Origin: Heterodera schachtii
Taxonomy: Eukaryota; Nematoda; Chromadorea; Rhabditida; Heteroderidae
Length of the DNA: 64,000 nt
Direction: 5' to 3'
Assembly (NCBI GenBank): GCA_023374025.1
Contig: SIJG01000175.1
Coordinates: 59,410 to 123,409 of the forward strand
Below are positions 18,465 to 30,200 of the stretch, in pieces (the stretch's first letter is position 1; each line of letters opens with the position of its first letter). Made by a program: the position numbers and the translations under genes. The notes below the pieces were generated by a model that saw nothing but the letters and a program-made list of their open reading frames with translations, searched no databases and was not told the origin of the DNA.

Positions 18465-19789
18465 ATGTGTTTTTCGTGCATTTCTCGTCGAGTTAAAGCC
18501 AAAGAAAAAATAGTTATAATTCTCTGTCGCGACTGCCAAGCGCGCCAAAACGAACGCGGAAAGTATGCACAGGCACCTGAAGGGTTAATTGTGCGTTGAT
18601 TTTAAAAATGTTGAATTTAAGTGGAGATGCAATAAACGCAGAAAGGCAGGGGGGACAGAAATATCGAGCCGAATGTCAGTTCGATCGGTTCCTTTTTCGA
18701 CAACTCGCATTTAACAATCATATGTACCACGCAAACGAAAAAATCTTTCAGCATATTTTGGAGGAGATGAGACTAATTAGCCCGTACAATTCAAAATTTG
18801 GGAAATTGTAAAATAGGCTAGAAAAATGATGGAATAATGTAATAACAATTAAAAATTTGATTGGACGCATAAACTGTACTTGAGCCAACTTTCTTTGGTT
18901 TTCGGTCACCAATTAAAAAAGCAGTTCCGGTAATGTTGCTAATTTCAGCTCACTCTTATAAAGCGTTTTTTTGGTGTCTTCGAATCTGAGATTTTTTTTT
19001 CTCCGTCTAATCTCACCATTTTTTCGCTTTTGCCCATTTTAATTTTTCCCCCTTTTCATTTAGTTTCTACGAAAAAACTCCGCCTATGAATGGTCTCTCG
19101 ACCCCGAGTCCAAATGCAGGTGCAAAAGACTATTAAATATTTGTTTTAAATTTTGATTTGGGCTTTTAGAATTGGTGACGTAGTGTTGATCAGACGCCTC
19201 TCCGAGAGTCGCAGACCATCAAAAAATGTACAGTACGCTGTGGAAGGGCACGGAATTCTTCATTTTGTCGACACGCAATTAACAAATGGCATTAGTTTTT
19301 TTTAGGCTTTGTTCCAACAGGGCAATTTCATTGATCCCGTGACAAAGGTGAGGCAAAAACAAAATAATAACTCAATTGGGATTTTATTAGAGTTGCATGG
19401 GAACGGGCCTCGAATTTGATGAATAAAATGAGAAATTTGATTTGTTATTTATTCTTTCACAGAGACTCGTGTTTGGTGCCAAAGAATTTGAGAAGGAAGT
19501 CGAATTGCGCAAAGACTTAGTCGACGAAATATACAGCGAGCCATTGGGGGAGGAGGACGAAGTGAGTGAAACGAGCAAAAAACTGACATTTACCAAAATA
19601 AAAATGCTAATTAAGGGCATTAAGAATGATAATCAGTTGAAGCGGAACAAAATCCGGTGGAGGAGCAAAGGGAAAGGAAGGCAAACGACGAAGGAGAGAA
19701 TTGGGACGACGGTAAACCGCCGGAGGAGCAGCAGTTGTACTGAATTGATTGATGATGAAGGACAAAAAACGATTCAACAAATGTTTTAG
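18465..19789 (+). CDS. mrps-17: Mitochondrial ribosomal protein uS17m-like
   Basis: Best phase-consistent model: exons 18465-18590, 19064-19119, 19170-19245, 19306-19347 and 19463-19789. The core joins as FLRKNSAYEWSLDPESKC, RIGDVVLIRRLSE, VQYAVE, ALFQQGNFIDPVTK and RLVFG. This matches the small-subunit protein S17 pattern (Y..DP...C.iGDvV.I.........Y.v......G.iiDPvTk). The protein would sit in the mitochondrial small subunit and contact rRNA. A charged C-terminal extension ends QQMF. Weak points: the intron after 19245 starts with GG rather than GT, and the first exon (MCFSCISRR...) is assigned only by phase. It may be a damaged gene. It converges on the minus-strand gene ending at 20039. 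Confidence 0.5.
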
Positions 19790-20038
19790 CATTTTGGCAT
19801 TAAAACAATGGCAAAAATTCATTTTCGCTGGGACGGGAAAAAGACAAACAGCAGATTAATTTTTGAAGGAACAACATATTTGATCGAACACATACATATA
19901 TATATATACATAATATCACCATCTTCCAAAATAATTATCGGCAATTCTTCGCGCTTTCTTTGATCATCTTTCACAGTTGAAATGGGATGGGCCCTTCCTT
20001 CCTTCTTAAAAGTATGCGCTGCCATTTGAAGTCGCAGT

Positions 20039-21002
20039 CTAAACAATTTTAAATATAATGGCGGACGATAAGTGGGTAATTAGTGAGTCTCTTACGGAGC
20101 GAGACGGAGAATCCATTCCGTGTTTGCTTTTCGACGGACCGACACGGCTTCCCACTGACTGAGGGGTTCTGATGCTTGCTGAAAATAAAAACAATATTTG
20201 TTGTTTTTTATGCGGAAGCAACGACACCTGCTGCAAATGCGGAAGCCGTAGAACGGTCACCCCCCAACACCGAAGTTGCGCTGAGCTGACTGGAGGACGA
20301 AGCCTAAAAGAAGTGGAAAATTTGCAGGGGAAAGCGAAGAAAATTGAAAAAATCTGACGAGTTTCGGCTGTTTGGTCTGTGCTGCACGCTTTTTGCTCTT
20401 CTTAAAAGTCACTGAAAATAAGTAATAATTGGGAAACATTCAATTAAGACATTATTTTTTTCACTTTTTGCGTATCCACGCGCCTCTTCCTTCGTAAACG
20501 TCGCGTTGAGTGTGTAGTTTTCGACGGGAAGTGCCTTTGGCGATGGAACGGAGTTTTGCGGTTGCACGACTTCTGCTGTTGGAGGCGGTTGTGGAGTCTT
20601 CTTTTTTGTCATGAAGAATTTGAAGATTTTCGGCGGTTCCTTGTCCGACGATTCGCTGAAAAAGCCACACGGTATGCAGCAGCAGCAGAGACCCCCGGCG
20701 GCGACCTGTTGCTTCTGTTCGTAGCGAATCTCTGAAAATGAAAATTGTCAAAATCGTTTTCCAACGGTTTCGATGCTTCGTCCATTCTTACCGGTCATTC
20801 CAACCATTTCGATTCCTTCGTCTCCGTTTGACTGCACTGAACGGTTCACTGAAAAAGAGTAAAAATAAAGTTTTTTTTTTCAAAATGAATGTTGCTCGGC
20901 TCCACCTCTGACGGAATTCTCTCCTTTTGCGTTGACACGTCCCGCGATTTCGTTTGCATTTGGCGCTCCCTTCTGCTGATTTAAGACGGGGGAAGAGGAC
21001 AT
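20039..21002 (-). CDS. Unknown 229-aa protein with Cys cluster, 6 exons
   Basis: Six exons on the minus strand (20906-21002, 20792-20848, 20465-20731, 20359-20411, 20228-20303, 20039-20178) sum to 690 nt with all phases agreeing. The protein begins MSSSPVLNQQKGAPNANEIA. In the middle it has GLCCCCIPCGFF, a likely S-acylation (membrane-tethering) site. Then come FKFFMTKKKTPQPPPTAEVV, a Lys-rich patch (TFKKSKKRAAQTKQPK) and a Ser-rich tail (GPSKSKHGMDSPSRSVRDSL). There is no transmembrane helix. I do not recognise the family. A TATA-like box on this strand lies just upstream. The longer open frames on the + strand across it are shadows. Confidence 0.65.
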
Positions 21003-21053
21003 TGTTGACGAATACACAATTGACAAGGAATGTAAAATATGGGCAAAATGAGT

Positions 21054-21064
21054 GCTTTTATATG
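21054..21064 (-). promoter_or_regulatory. TATA-like box
   Basis: Minus strand reads CATATAAAAGC about 55 bases upstream of the ATG at 21002. The same form (TATAAAAG or TATATAAA) is seen upstream of the genes starting at 38711, 43525 and 53487. Confidence 0.45.
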
Positions 21065-21923
21065 CCGGCTCTGCGCAGTCACAAAAAGTCCACTTTGTTT
21101 GTTGTCATACAAAATGAAAAATAGGTATATAAATTCAAAGATTTAGCACATTCCGGCCAGTGTCGTCTCTCCATCAAATAGAAGTGTCCAAAAAATTTTG
21201 GCAATTCTTTGCTTTTCCACGTCCTGAATCATTGGCATTTGTCAAACAGGTAAATATTGATCATAGGCCCCAAACTCAAAAATGCTTAAAAACGGACAGA
21301 ATCGATGTAAGCCGCTTAATGTGAACAAAAATCTTTAACCCCCCCCCCCCCCCCTCTCTCTCTCGCTCACCGGATTACTTTCTAATTCACCGGTAATTTT
21401 CTGTGAATTTTTATTGGAAACTTGCAAAATAATAAAAAATTCTTTTACGGTGATGGAAATTTTTGGCTGCATTGTACCGCCCTTCTCATGAAAAGCCAAA
21501 AAACGTTATTTAAAATTCATAATAGACCAGCTAACATTTGCCAACCGATCAAAGCCAAACTCAGCAATTATGGAATGAAAGTGTCAATTTCTTAAATAAT
21601 GCAGAAAGAATAAAAATTGACGGAAAATATGATTAGCAGACTGAAGGCGCAGTGTTGTAACAAAGAATGTAGTGATTGATTTAAATTATGTTATTGTTAA
21701 ACAAATGAAATAAATGATCAAAAATTTTGTAGGATATTAACAAAATGAGTAAATTAAAGTAGAAATAAAGAATATAGTGTGATTTATTTGTAAAAATTAA
21801 TAAAATTCTATTATTAGTTGTGTGTTACTTTTAGTTTAAACGAAAATATTTTTGTAAATACTATATTATTATAAAATTGACTTTTAAATTTTCTTGTTTT
21901 ACTGAATCCCTTTTGAAATTTAG
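21065..21923. other. Spacer without gene
   Basis: No gene seen. It contains a 16-base C tract followed by CTCTCTCTC (21339-21361). The segment ccaaactcaaaaatgcttaaaaacgg... at 21268-21304 is an inverted copy of the sequence at about 50-110. Confidence 0.4.
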
Positions 21924-22720
21924 ATGGCTCATCAATTGAAAAAAGCACGGCACGAATATCTTGAGCGGGTGAAAGTGTTAATGGACGAATTGAAAGAGGT
22001 GGATTTGTTTAACGAACAAAATGTGGCAAGAGTCTGCATTCACGAGGCCGGGCACACGCTTATTTTGTGGTTCTTAAGAGGATCAGAAAAATTTTTGGAA
22101 GTAAATGAAAATATTTTGTACGAAAATAAGCTTTATCGAGTAGATTTGCGTTGTGCCAGACTCAAACGGCGACTATGATGGGTACACGGCTAGTGAGCCA
22201 CATGCCGAAAGCATGCGCCGCCAAATTATGGCAGAAATTGCTTGCTATTATGGAGGCAAGATAGCGGAAGAATTATTTTGCGCGAAAAGTATCGGCCACA
22301 GCGACGACATGAGACAAGCCAAGAAATTGGCACGAAAGGCAAACTTTAATTTAATAAATTCGTGAAAAGCAAAAAATTATGTAAATTTTTGGAAAATAAA
22401 AGTAAAGCTCGTGGAAAAGCAAATTTCTTTTTTTAAGTTTGCTGGTGTTGAGGCCAAGCCCAATACGCAGTGCTCGACGGAAAGTTGACAGAATCTTGGA
22501 CGAAGATGAAGAAATGGCGGAGTTGGTGCTCATCCAGCAAAAAATTATTAAAGAAGGTGAATTTTGTTATCCTGCATTTTATAAATCCTATCAAATTTTA
22601 CGAGTCCAATCAATTTTGACGAATAAAATGAAAAAAAATTTGCCAGTGAAAACAGTTGTGTGTTTTACATATGGCATTTTTATAATCAGACAAATTTTCA
22701 CTAAACGAATAGACTCCTAA
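21924..22720 (+). CDS. Free-standing M41 (FtsH-type) zinc peptidase domain
   Basis: Exons 21924-22100, 22144-22361 and 22438-22720 join in phase (678 nt, 225 aa); introns are 43 and 76 bp. Exon 1 has the zinc-binding HEAGH within CIHEAGHTLILWFL (about residue 38). Exon 2 has CYYGGKIAEELFC and the downstream Asp of the M41 site in GHSDDMRQAKKLARK. Exon 3 has ARRKVDRILDEDEEMAELVL, matching the helical C-terminal part. These are the three signatures of the M41 peptidase of FtsH/AFG3/YME1 proteases. The AAA+ ATPase module and membrane segments of those ~700-aa enzymes are absent here and upstream. The third exon's tail (CYPAFYKSYQILRV...) is not family-like, so the 3' end is uncertain. If active, it would hydrolyse without ATP-driven unfolding; it may also be a decaying fragment. 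Confidence 0.65.
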
Positions 22721-22802
22721 TTGGTTGGACTCATAAAAGTCGATTGAACTTAAAAAGATGGCAAATAATTTCCTATTAACAATAGAATTTGATCCATTTT
22801 TA

Positions 22803-23100
22803 CTAGAGTTGGTCGGGACCGGGAAATTTGACAAAAACCGGTACTGGGGACTTACCGGGACCAGAAAAGTCGGGACCGGGACCATTCATAAATGTACCAT
22901 TAAAATTTTTAGTTTTTGTTGTGGAAGGAATTCGAAGAATTTTCGGTAATAATACCGATGGTACCCCCCCCCCCCCTTTTTTTGAAAAATGAAATTTTTA
23001 AAATTTTTTTTCGAGAATTTTTCAAAAAGCTTTTTGGGAACATTGTTGAGGGGAGCGGCGGTGCCGATATGCGCCACGGGAAATATTTTTGATAATTTAG
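22803..23100. repeat. Element fragments and GC hairpin repeat
   Basis: TAGAGTTGGTCGGGACCGGG at 22804 is a fragment of a GGGACC-ended hAT end. GGTAATAATACCGATGG at 22945 resembles the 14336 element end and runs into a 13-base C tract (22964-22976). A GC hairpin repeat is at 23054-23081 (GGCGGTGCCGATATGCGCC). Confidence 0.6.
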
Positions 23101-23121
23101 GCAATTATTATTTTATTTTTA

Positions 23122-25466
23122 ATGGCACCGTCCGTCACAAAAAAGCAAAAATTATCCTCCGCCGACAAACGCCGACTCATTTCTTCTACCGCCCCAATTG
23201 GTGAACAACAACATGGACAGCAGCAGCAGCAATCGATGGGTTCACTTGTGACATCATTTGGCAAACGGCGAAGTCTTCGAGTGGCAAAGAAAACGAAGCG
23301 AACTTTGAGGAAAATGTGAGAACCCGAAAACCCCGAATTTTGGTGATTTTAGGCGTCCCGTGAATGACCATTTTCAGTTTCTTAGGCCCATAACTTTTTT
23401 CATACATCATCAATGCCTTTATTCTTGGTACCAATCGAAAGCTCTTAAAGTCTCGGGATCTTATAAATGCAAGAAATGAGTAAATGCTGGTATTAAAAAA
23501 GAAATTACAATGAAAAAACGCAAAATTTTCAATTTTTTCTGTAATTTTTTTTTTAATTTTGTAGGCTAAAGTTTTGTTTGATACATACCAAGAATGAAGG
23601 CTATGACCAATTATAAAACAAGCAATGGCCTAAGACACTCAGGACATTGGTCATTAATTGAGTTGAGCCGATTTTTTTTTGTTAATTAACCATTTTAAAA
23701 CCGTTCAATCATTTTTCCCCACATTTTCAGCTGGATTTGTAGTGACGTTTTGATGGATGTTCTCCCATTTTTTGACCGTCTTCAACTTGGTCTCAAATTG
23801 GCATTGCTTTCGCCTCGTTTCAATGTTTTGGTGGACAAACATTTCGGCGGCAAAAGCGAATTGACGCTTTGGAGACCAATCAAAATATCAAGGGCACAGG
23901 ACCTGAATGTGGCCAAATTTTCGGTGCGCATTGGTGGCAAATTTGTGGAATTTCCGTGGCCCGACCATTCGCTGCCCAGCAGAATTCGCTTTAAGCACCT
24001 TCGGATTGTGTAAGTAAAATTGATTAATTAAAAGCACTTAATGAAAAATCTTTTTTACGGAGCAGCTCGTTGCCCCAACAAAAAATTTTTTTAAAAAATT
24101 GGAATTTTCCATAAAAAAATTTCTTAAAATTTTTTGCAAAAACTGGCGATTTTTTTAAGATTTTCTAATTTCAGGACATTAACCAATCCGTGCTCGAATT
24201 TCTCCGCTCAAATCAACAAATTTTCGATGATGGAAGAGGCTTCAATTTGCGTTTGCACATGTGGATTTTGGAAAAAATCCGCCTGACTTGGGATTTCTTG
24301 GCGCGAGAAATTTGGCCAATTTTTGCGCAAAACATTCGCCACTTGGCATTTTTGAATGTTGCTGATCTGGCCAGATTGCGATGCCGAATTTCGAGGACAT
24401 TTCTCACCGATCTCAACATCAATTCAATCGATTCCGGCTATTTGTTGCCCGCTGTGACTAATGATGATGTGATGATGATGATGATATGGGCCAAACAAAG
24501 CTCCAACTGCTGGCCAAACATTGTCGAATTGGTTGCACACACCGACCGCCGATGGCCAGCCGAAGCAATTGTTTTTTTATTGGCCTAGTGCGGGCCCAGG
24601 AAAAAAAGAATGGTTCGACAATTTCAAAGAGGTGTGACAGGGAGCACAGCTCGTCCTCTCCCCACCCCGCCCCCGATTTTTCTAATTTTCAGATTATTTC
24701 CTTATTCAAAAAACTCAGAGGTGTGACAGGGAGCAGCTCGTTCCCGGCCCCCTATTTTTAAAAATTGTTTCAGCGATTTTTTGGAAATTTTTTTTTGTTT
24801 TTTTGGAATTTTATTTAAAAAAAAACTAAGATTTTCCTTGAAAATTTTCTAAGTTAGTGAATCTTTTTAACATAGTTCACCCGGTGTGGCCACATTTTTC
24901 ATAAATATTGTTTTCATTTACAAATTTGTTTAGCAATTTCGCCGTGCCACCTCCACTTCCGCCAGCTACAAAATTCAGTTTACTGTTCATGCGCCGTCAA
25001 CAACATCATTGGTGCCATTCAAATTGGTGAACGAAGGAACCCATGAAAAGCTGACACTGACCAGAAAAGCAAACAAAGAATGGTGGGACAACGACGAACG
25101 ATGGATAATTAAGCGATGCCAAAATGGGGAGACGACGACGGCACAATGGACGGACAAAAACAAGCACAACAATTTGAACGCTGTCAACATTAATTTGCGT
25201 GGTGTCAATTGCATATGGTGGGCATGCAACAGAAAACTTTATAAATTGAAAAAAATTTAGTTTAATTTTTAGAAAATTTTGTTTTTAATTGCAATTTGCA
25301 AGTAAACATTTCACCATTTTTTTTTTGTTTTTTCGCCTTTTTGTTCAAATTCGGGCAAGTTATAATAAAATTTTCGAGATAAAATTGATTTTGGCATTCA
25401 TTTAGGCCATTATTGTCCCCACCAAAAAGCGGCAAAAAGAAGCGGCGTCGAACTGTGCGGAAGTGA
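23122..25466 (+). pseudogene. F-box-like gene F2, probably frameshifted
   Basis: Exon 1, 23122-23315: MAPSVTKKQKLSSADKRRLI, then Gln-rich and basic. Exon 2, 23731-24007: IWICSDVLMDVLPFFDRLQL core. Exon 3 from 24175: INQSVLEFLRSNQQIFDDGR. Exon 4, about 24938-25218: FRRATSTSASYKIQFTVHAP ... LRGVNCIW. Last exon, 25403-25466: PLLSPPKSGKKKRRRTVRK, an NLS-like tail. The donor after exon 2 must be GTGTAA at 24008 rather than the stronger GTAAGT to keep frame. In exon 3 a run of GATGATGTGATGATGATGATGA at about 24462-24485 shifts the frame relative to the copy at 44.6 kb (DDDGPNKTPTAGQTLSNWLH there). This copy therefore likely ends early. Family role: substrate adaptor of SCF ligases, by homology only. 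Confidence 0.7.
23331..23650. repeat. Foldback-related repeat in F2 intron 1
   Basis: Contains TCCCGTGAATGACCATTTTC, CCATAACTTTTTTCATAC and TTCTTGGTACCAATCGAAAGCTC, the shared core seen in the other foldback elements (27.7, 29.2, 32.4, 43.8 and 61.0 kb). Confidence 0.55.
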
Positions 25467-25624
25467 AATATTTATTGAATGGACAAATTGATCTGCTGAT
25501 CCATTGTTAATGCTCTTTTTATTTATTTTTTTGCTCGTTAATTTTAATGATTCTTTCCGACGAAAATAATTTTTCTTCCTTTCACTTTTGGCATTAAATG
25601 ACACCAATTAGGGCTGCTCAAATG

Positions 25625-26088
25625 GGTACTAGTGCAGTTGGTACGCCACAAAAAATTTTTTTGTTTAAAGTCGGATAAAAAAGGTTTTTAGGGTTTTCGA
25701 GGGCGCTGATTATGAATCCGACCTCCATTTCGACCAATTCTGAGTCCCGGACTCAAATTCGAACATTTGGTCAAAAGCCTAAAATTCCCAAAAATTGTTT
25801 TTTAACAAATAAATATTATCAACAATATAGAGCAACTAATTTTCGTATTCAGATCGACGTAAAAAATTATTTGTCCATGCAAAAATTAGTTTTTCTATGG
25901 TAACAAAGATTTTTTTGAGAATTTCTGACTTTTCGACCAAGTGTTCGAATTTGAGTCCGGGACTCAGAATTGGTCGAAATGGAGGTCGGATTCATAATCA
26001 ACAACATCGAAAACCCTAAAAACATTTTTTATACGACATTAAACAAAAAAAAAAAAATTTTTTGTGGCGTACCAACTGCACTAGTACC
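25625..26088. mobile_element. Palindromic hAT-like element, 464 bp, second member
   Basis: Ends GGTACTAGTGCAGTTGG / CCAACTGCACTAGTACC, 8-bp duplication CTCAAATG (25617-25624, 26089-26096). Long inverted arms enclose a foldback core of the CGGACTCAAATTCGAAC type. A truncated copy of the left end lies at 44903-44982. Confidence 0.8.
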
Positions 26089-26096
26089 CTCAAATG

Positions 26097-27291
26097 AGCT
26101 TAACTCTCCAAAAAGTTATCCCCTCGTATTTCTCCAAAATGCTATTCGAATTCGGAATTCGACATGGGTGAAAATGGTAGTCAAATTCGGATCTCCACAA
26201 GAGCGTAGCTAAGGGGGGGGGGGCGTAAATTGACCAAATTTTGCGATTTTTTAAAGTTTTAGGTTGCCAGGGCGGGGAAATTTTGTTTACGATTTTTTAT
26301 TCAAATTTAGAGTAGGAAATAGAAATTGGTCAAATAATTAAAATATTAGTGGAAAGGGACCCAAAAACTCCCAAGGAATAAATTTTCATAGCGCCAAAAA
26401 TCGGAACCGCACAGTTGGGCCGTCACGGTTGGGCTATTTTTTCCAAATTTCCGATTTCCAAAGTTTTCGGGGTCGAATTCCGATTTCCGAAAATTTTTGG
26501 AGCCTCGGAATGCCATCCCTGGTTTGCACCACGCACTTTTTTTTGTTTATCTCTCTGTCATTTTCCTCAATTTTTTTTTACTTTTTCAAACAGAAATTTC
26601 AAAAAAGCTAAAAAAAAATTTTCCATGAATATCTAAGAAAATTTTTAATTTTATGAAGAATTACTTTCTAGGTTTTCTAAAAAAAAAAATTTAAATTAAT
26701 CAAAAAAAATTCAAAAAATTAATTCTTTAAAAAATGATTTTTTTTTTTTTTTTGAAAAGATTTTGAATTTATAATTGAAAGTGTCTTTTTTTTGCGCCTG
26801 AAGTGAAATATAGCCGAAATTTAACATTAACGCGGTTTTTGTCGATTTTCGGGTTGAAATACATGTGAGAATTTAATTTTTACCAAACCGGTTCCGGGCT
26901 CGGCAATTTGGAAATCCGGTTTGACCGGTTTTTGAAAGACCGGGCCCGGAAACCGGTTGCTTCTGAAAAAGTCAGCCGGCTGATTCGGAAATTTCAATCT
27001 CTAATTATTACCCATTTCACTTTCATTCTTTTCCCTGGCACCGAACCGTTCTTTCCCAAAATTGTCAACATTAAAATGGACACAGATTTTATTTCGTAAA
27101 TTGTAAACAATCAAGATCAAACAGAATATTTCAGATCAAAAAATAAATAAGGATCAGATCAAGAGCAGATAAATAAAACAAAAAGTGGCATATTCGGGGA
27201 AGGCAACGTTTGGAAAACAACAAAAAATGAATGCCAAAAAATGGGAATGTTCGAGATTTGAGGAAGGTCCAAGTGAAAAAATTGCATTGCG
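26097..27291. other. Repeat-rich spacer downstream of F2
   Basis: No gene. It has AGAGCGTAGCTAA plus an 11-base G tract (26205-26223), typical of another hAT end, and a 100-bp segment at 26222-26330 also found at 44990-45095. An inverted element end is at 26504-26522, and an iterated CCGGTT stretch with its own inverted arms at 26886-26960. Confidence 0.5.
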
Positions 27292-30200
27292 TCAGTTCCC
27301 ATTCGCTTCACAGTCTTTCGTCGGTCGCTCTTCGCCCTTTCCGCCGTCCGTTTCATTTCTCGGCATCTTCGCATTCTGTTCAACATCGGCTTCACTTAAA
27401 CAAAACAAAAATTTTAAGAATGGCAACAGAGAAAAACACATTGTAATTACGTTTTATCATTGGCAATGGCATCAGACATTGCTAAAGTGCGTTTCACCGC
27501 CTTTCTCTTCAACATGCCGGTGACGTCATTGGCTTCCAACGGAGTGTTTCCGTTAGCACTGATCACTTGCATTAACAACGGCTGCAGCATCGCCTTCATC
27601 GCCTCCTCGCGCTTTCTCTGTTGTACAATGGAATCGACAGCATCTGAATTATTTAAAAAAATTACATTCGTAAATCATTTAAAAACAGAGAATGGGGGGG
27701 GGGGGGGGTAAAAACCAACTCGTACTGTTCGACAAAAAAGCGTCATAACTTTTTATTAAAGTCGACCAAATTATTAGCCCTTAAAATTCTCTATCTGCTC
27801 ACAAAGTTTCAAAAAATTTGATCGTTTGAAAAAAGTTATGTACGAAAAAAATTTTCTTTACCATTTTTGGTCATAACTATTTTGAATAGCAATTAAATTT
27901 TCTTCCATTTTGTAGGTAGATGGAGAACTTTAAGGGCTATCTAATGATACCAAGAATGTTTAATTGGGTCGACTTTGAGAAAAGTTATGACGATTATTTT
28001 TTGTCGAAAAACAGTACGAGTTGAGTGTCATCCGAAGGGGAGGGGGGTGGAGGCATTTTTATGCGGTTTTTCCGGTGTCCAAATTTAGGGCCCTTTTTAT
28101 GTGTTGCCCAATCAATCCCTTGCGCATTTCGGTGTTTCCCCGTCCGTCACTCGCCTTGGACTTTCTCCTCCACACCTTTGACTGTGTCCTTCAGTTCCTC
28201 AAGTTCCTGCGACAAACTGTCGCAATTCTCCTCGCCCCTCTCTTTCAATTCGCGTTCTTTGGCCGCAATGACTGCCTCGAGCACTTTTTTGGCATTTTCG
28301 AAATGTTCGGCAGCCGTTTTGAAGTCGTCCATCAGTTTGTGGGTGCGTCCAATCCAAAAATACACTTCCGCGGTGCGACGGTCGGCTTCGCCGAAAAGTT
28401 CCTAATAATAAACATATATAAAGGAAGCGGGAGGAAGGGGGGGGGGGGGTGGTTCAGCGGCCAATTTAGCGAAAAGGGCCAGCCACGAAATTGAAGACTT
28501 TTTTTTGCCTTTCAAAGGTTTTTTTTTTGGGGGGGGAGGCGGTGCCGATAGGCGCCGCCGAGGGAAATTCTAAGGGTTTTTAATGAATTTTGTTAGGCAA
28601 ATCGCCAATTTTCCAGAAATTTCCCTCTTTTCCCCTTCACCGGCGACCCACCCCCACCTCTTTTACACCCCCTTCCCTCGATGCAAAATGGTCCACATTT
28701 TGGGCCCTTTACGGGCGAAATGGGGGGGGGGATGATAATAAAGTAATAATATGCGAAAAATCAAATAGGCAATTAGTGACCTTCCGAATCGCCAGTGCGC
28801 TCGTGAATTCCTCCAACGCAAGTGGGAAGTTCTCCGTCACGGTCATACAATCGCCCAGCGCCACCAGCACATCCGATTTTCGCTCCGTCCACAACTTCGC
28901 TTGGTCGCTTTTTATTTGACTGAAAATTTGCATTTCAAGTGTAAATTCGCTGAAAATGCCACGGCACTTTTCACAAATTTTTCGCGCCACTTCGAGGCTT
29001 TCCCACGCGATTTGGCCGTCGTCCTCGTCTCCTCCGTCTTCATCGGCCTCTTCCTCATTGTCTGTTTTCAATGTCACTTCAGCTGAAGCAATGTTTGGTT
29101 CATACATTAAAAGGGAGGGGGCGGGGGGGGGGGGGGGTCAACCAAAATTTTTGCGAAATGGTCCAGCCATGAAATTGGAAATTGACGACTTTTTTGATAC
29201 CAAGAATATAGGTATTGGCCAAGTAAGAAAAAAGTTATGGCCTAAGAAACTGAGGATGGTCATTCATGGGACGCTTAATACATGCAGTTCACACGACCAT
29301 AAATTTTTTTATTTTTTTTTTTTGCAAATTTAGTGAACCATAATTTTTCAAGAAGTATCCGAATTAAAACATTCTTAGTATCATTCGATAGCCCTAACAA
29401 ACCTCTATTAGTCTGCAAAATTTCATTGGGTTTCAAAAAAGTTATGGCCAGAAAATTAAAAAAAAAAGTTTTTAATGGTCGTGTGAACTGCAATAGTGCC
29501 TAATATGTTATGGGATGCATAAAACCGACCAGCAGAACCTCCAATTCCGTACGTACCCATTTCGTTGTCCGCCTTCTCCACTTCGTCCTGCTCTCCTCCG
29601 TCTCTCTCTTCCGCACATTCGTCCGTCCCTTTCTCACCTCCCTTTTCTTCCGTCTTTTCCGTTTGCTCCTCCGTCTTCTCCTTTTGCTGCTGGTCTTCCA
29701 CCACTTCTTTTTCAGTCCCACTTTTGCTTTTCAATTCCTCGCTTTGTTCTTCTTCTTCGTCCTCCTCATCGCTCTCGTCAATGTCTCCCACCGGTGGTTT
29801 AATGGGCAAAGTTTCGAAACGAGCAACCTTCAACAAAAGTCAGGAACGGGGTTGTCATTAAGGCTCTTGCGGAGTTTAGGAATCAAAAAAATTTTGGTAC
29901 TAAATTTTTTTTCTTTTAATGATAAACATTTTTCACATGGTTATTCGGGGTTGGTGATGACGAATCTGACATCCATTTCGACCTATTTTGAACCCAGGAC
30001 CCGAATTAGGAAAAAATCGAAAAAATAAAAGTGGATTTTGGATTTTCGACTTTTGTCCGAATTTGGGCCAGGGGTTCAAAATAGGTCGAAACGGATGCGT
30101 GATCCCCGACCACGAAAACCTATAGATTGGTTCTTTATTATGAAATGAAAACATTTTTATATGGGGCCTAAGCTCCATAAGAGCCTGTCATTAATTTCAA

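Noticed and set aside
18609..18811. ORF MLNLSGDAINAERQGGQKYR as the first exon of the uS17m-like gene
   Set aside because: No donor in the phase needed to join the next exon; kept as intronic.
20059..20163. + strand ORF starting MADDKWVISESLTERDGESI
   Set aside because: The minus strand here is the last exon of a six-exon gene whose phases all agree; the + frame is its shadow.
20172..20357. + strand Cys-rich ORF (CCFLCGSNDTCCKCGS)
   Set aside because: Looks like a zinc motif but overlaps exons 4-6 and introns of the minus-strand gene; no promoter or splice support.
29510..30028. Long hydrophobic + strand ORFs
   Set aside because: Antisense of the acidic NASP exon; Glu-rich coding read backwards gives Leu/Ser/Phe-rich frames.
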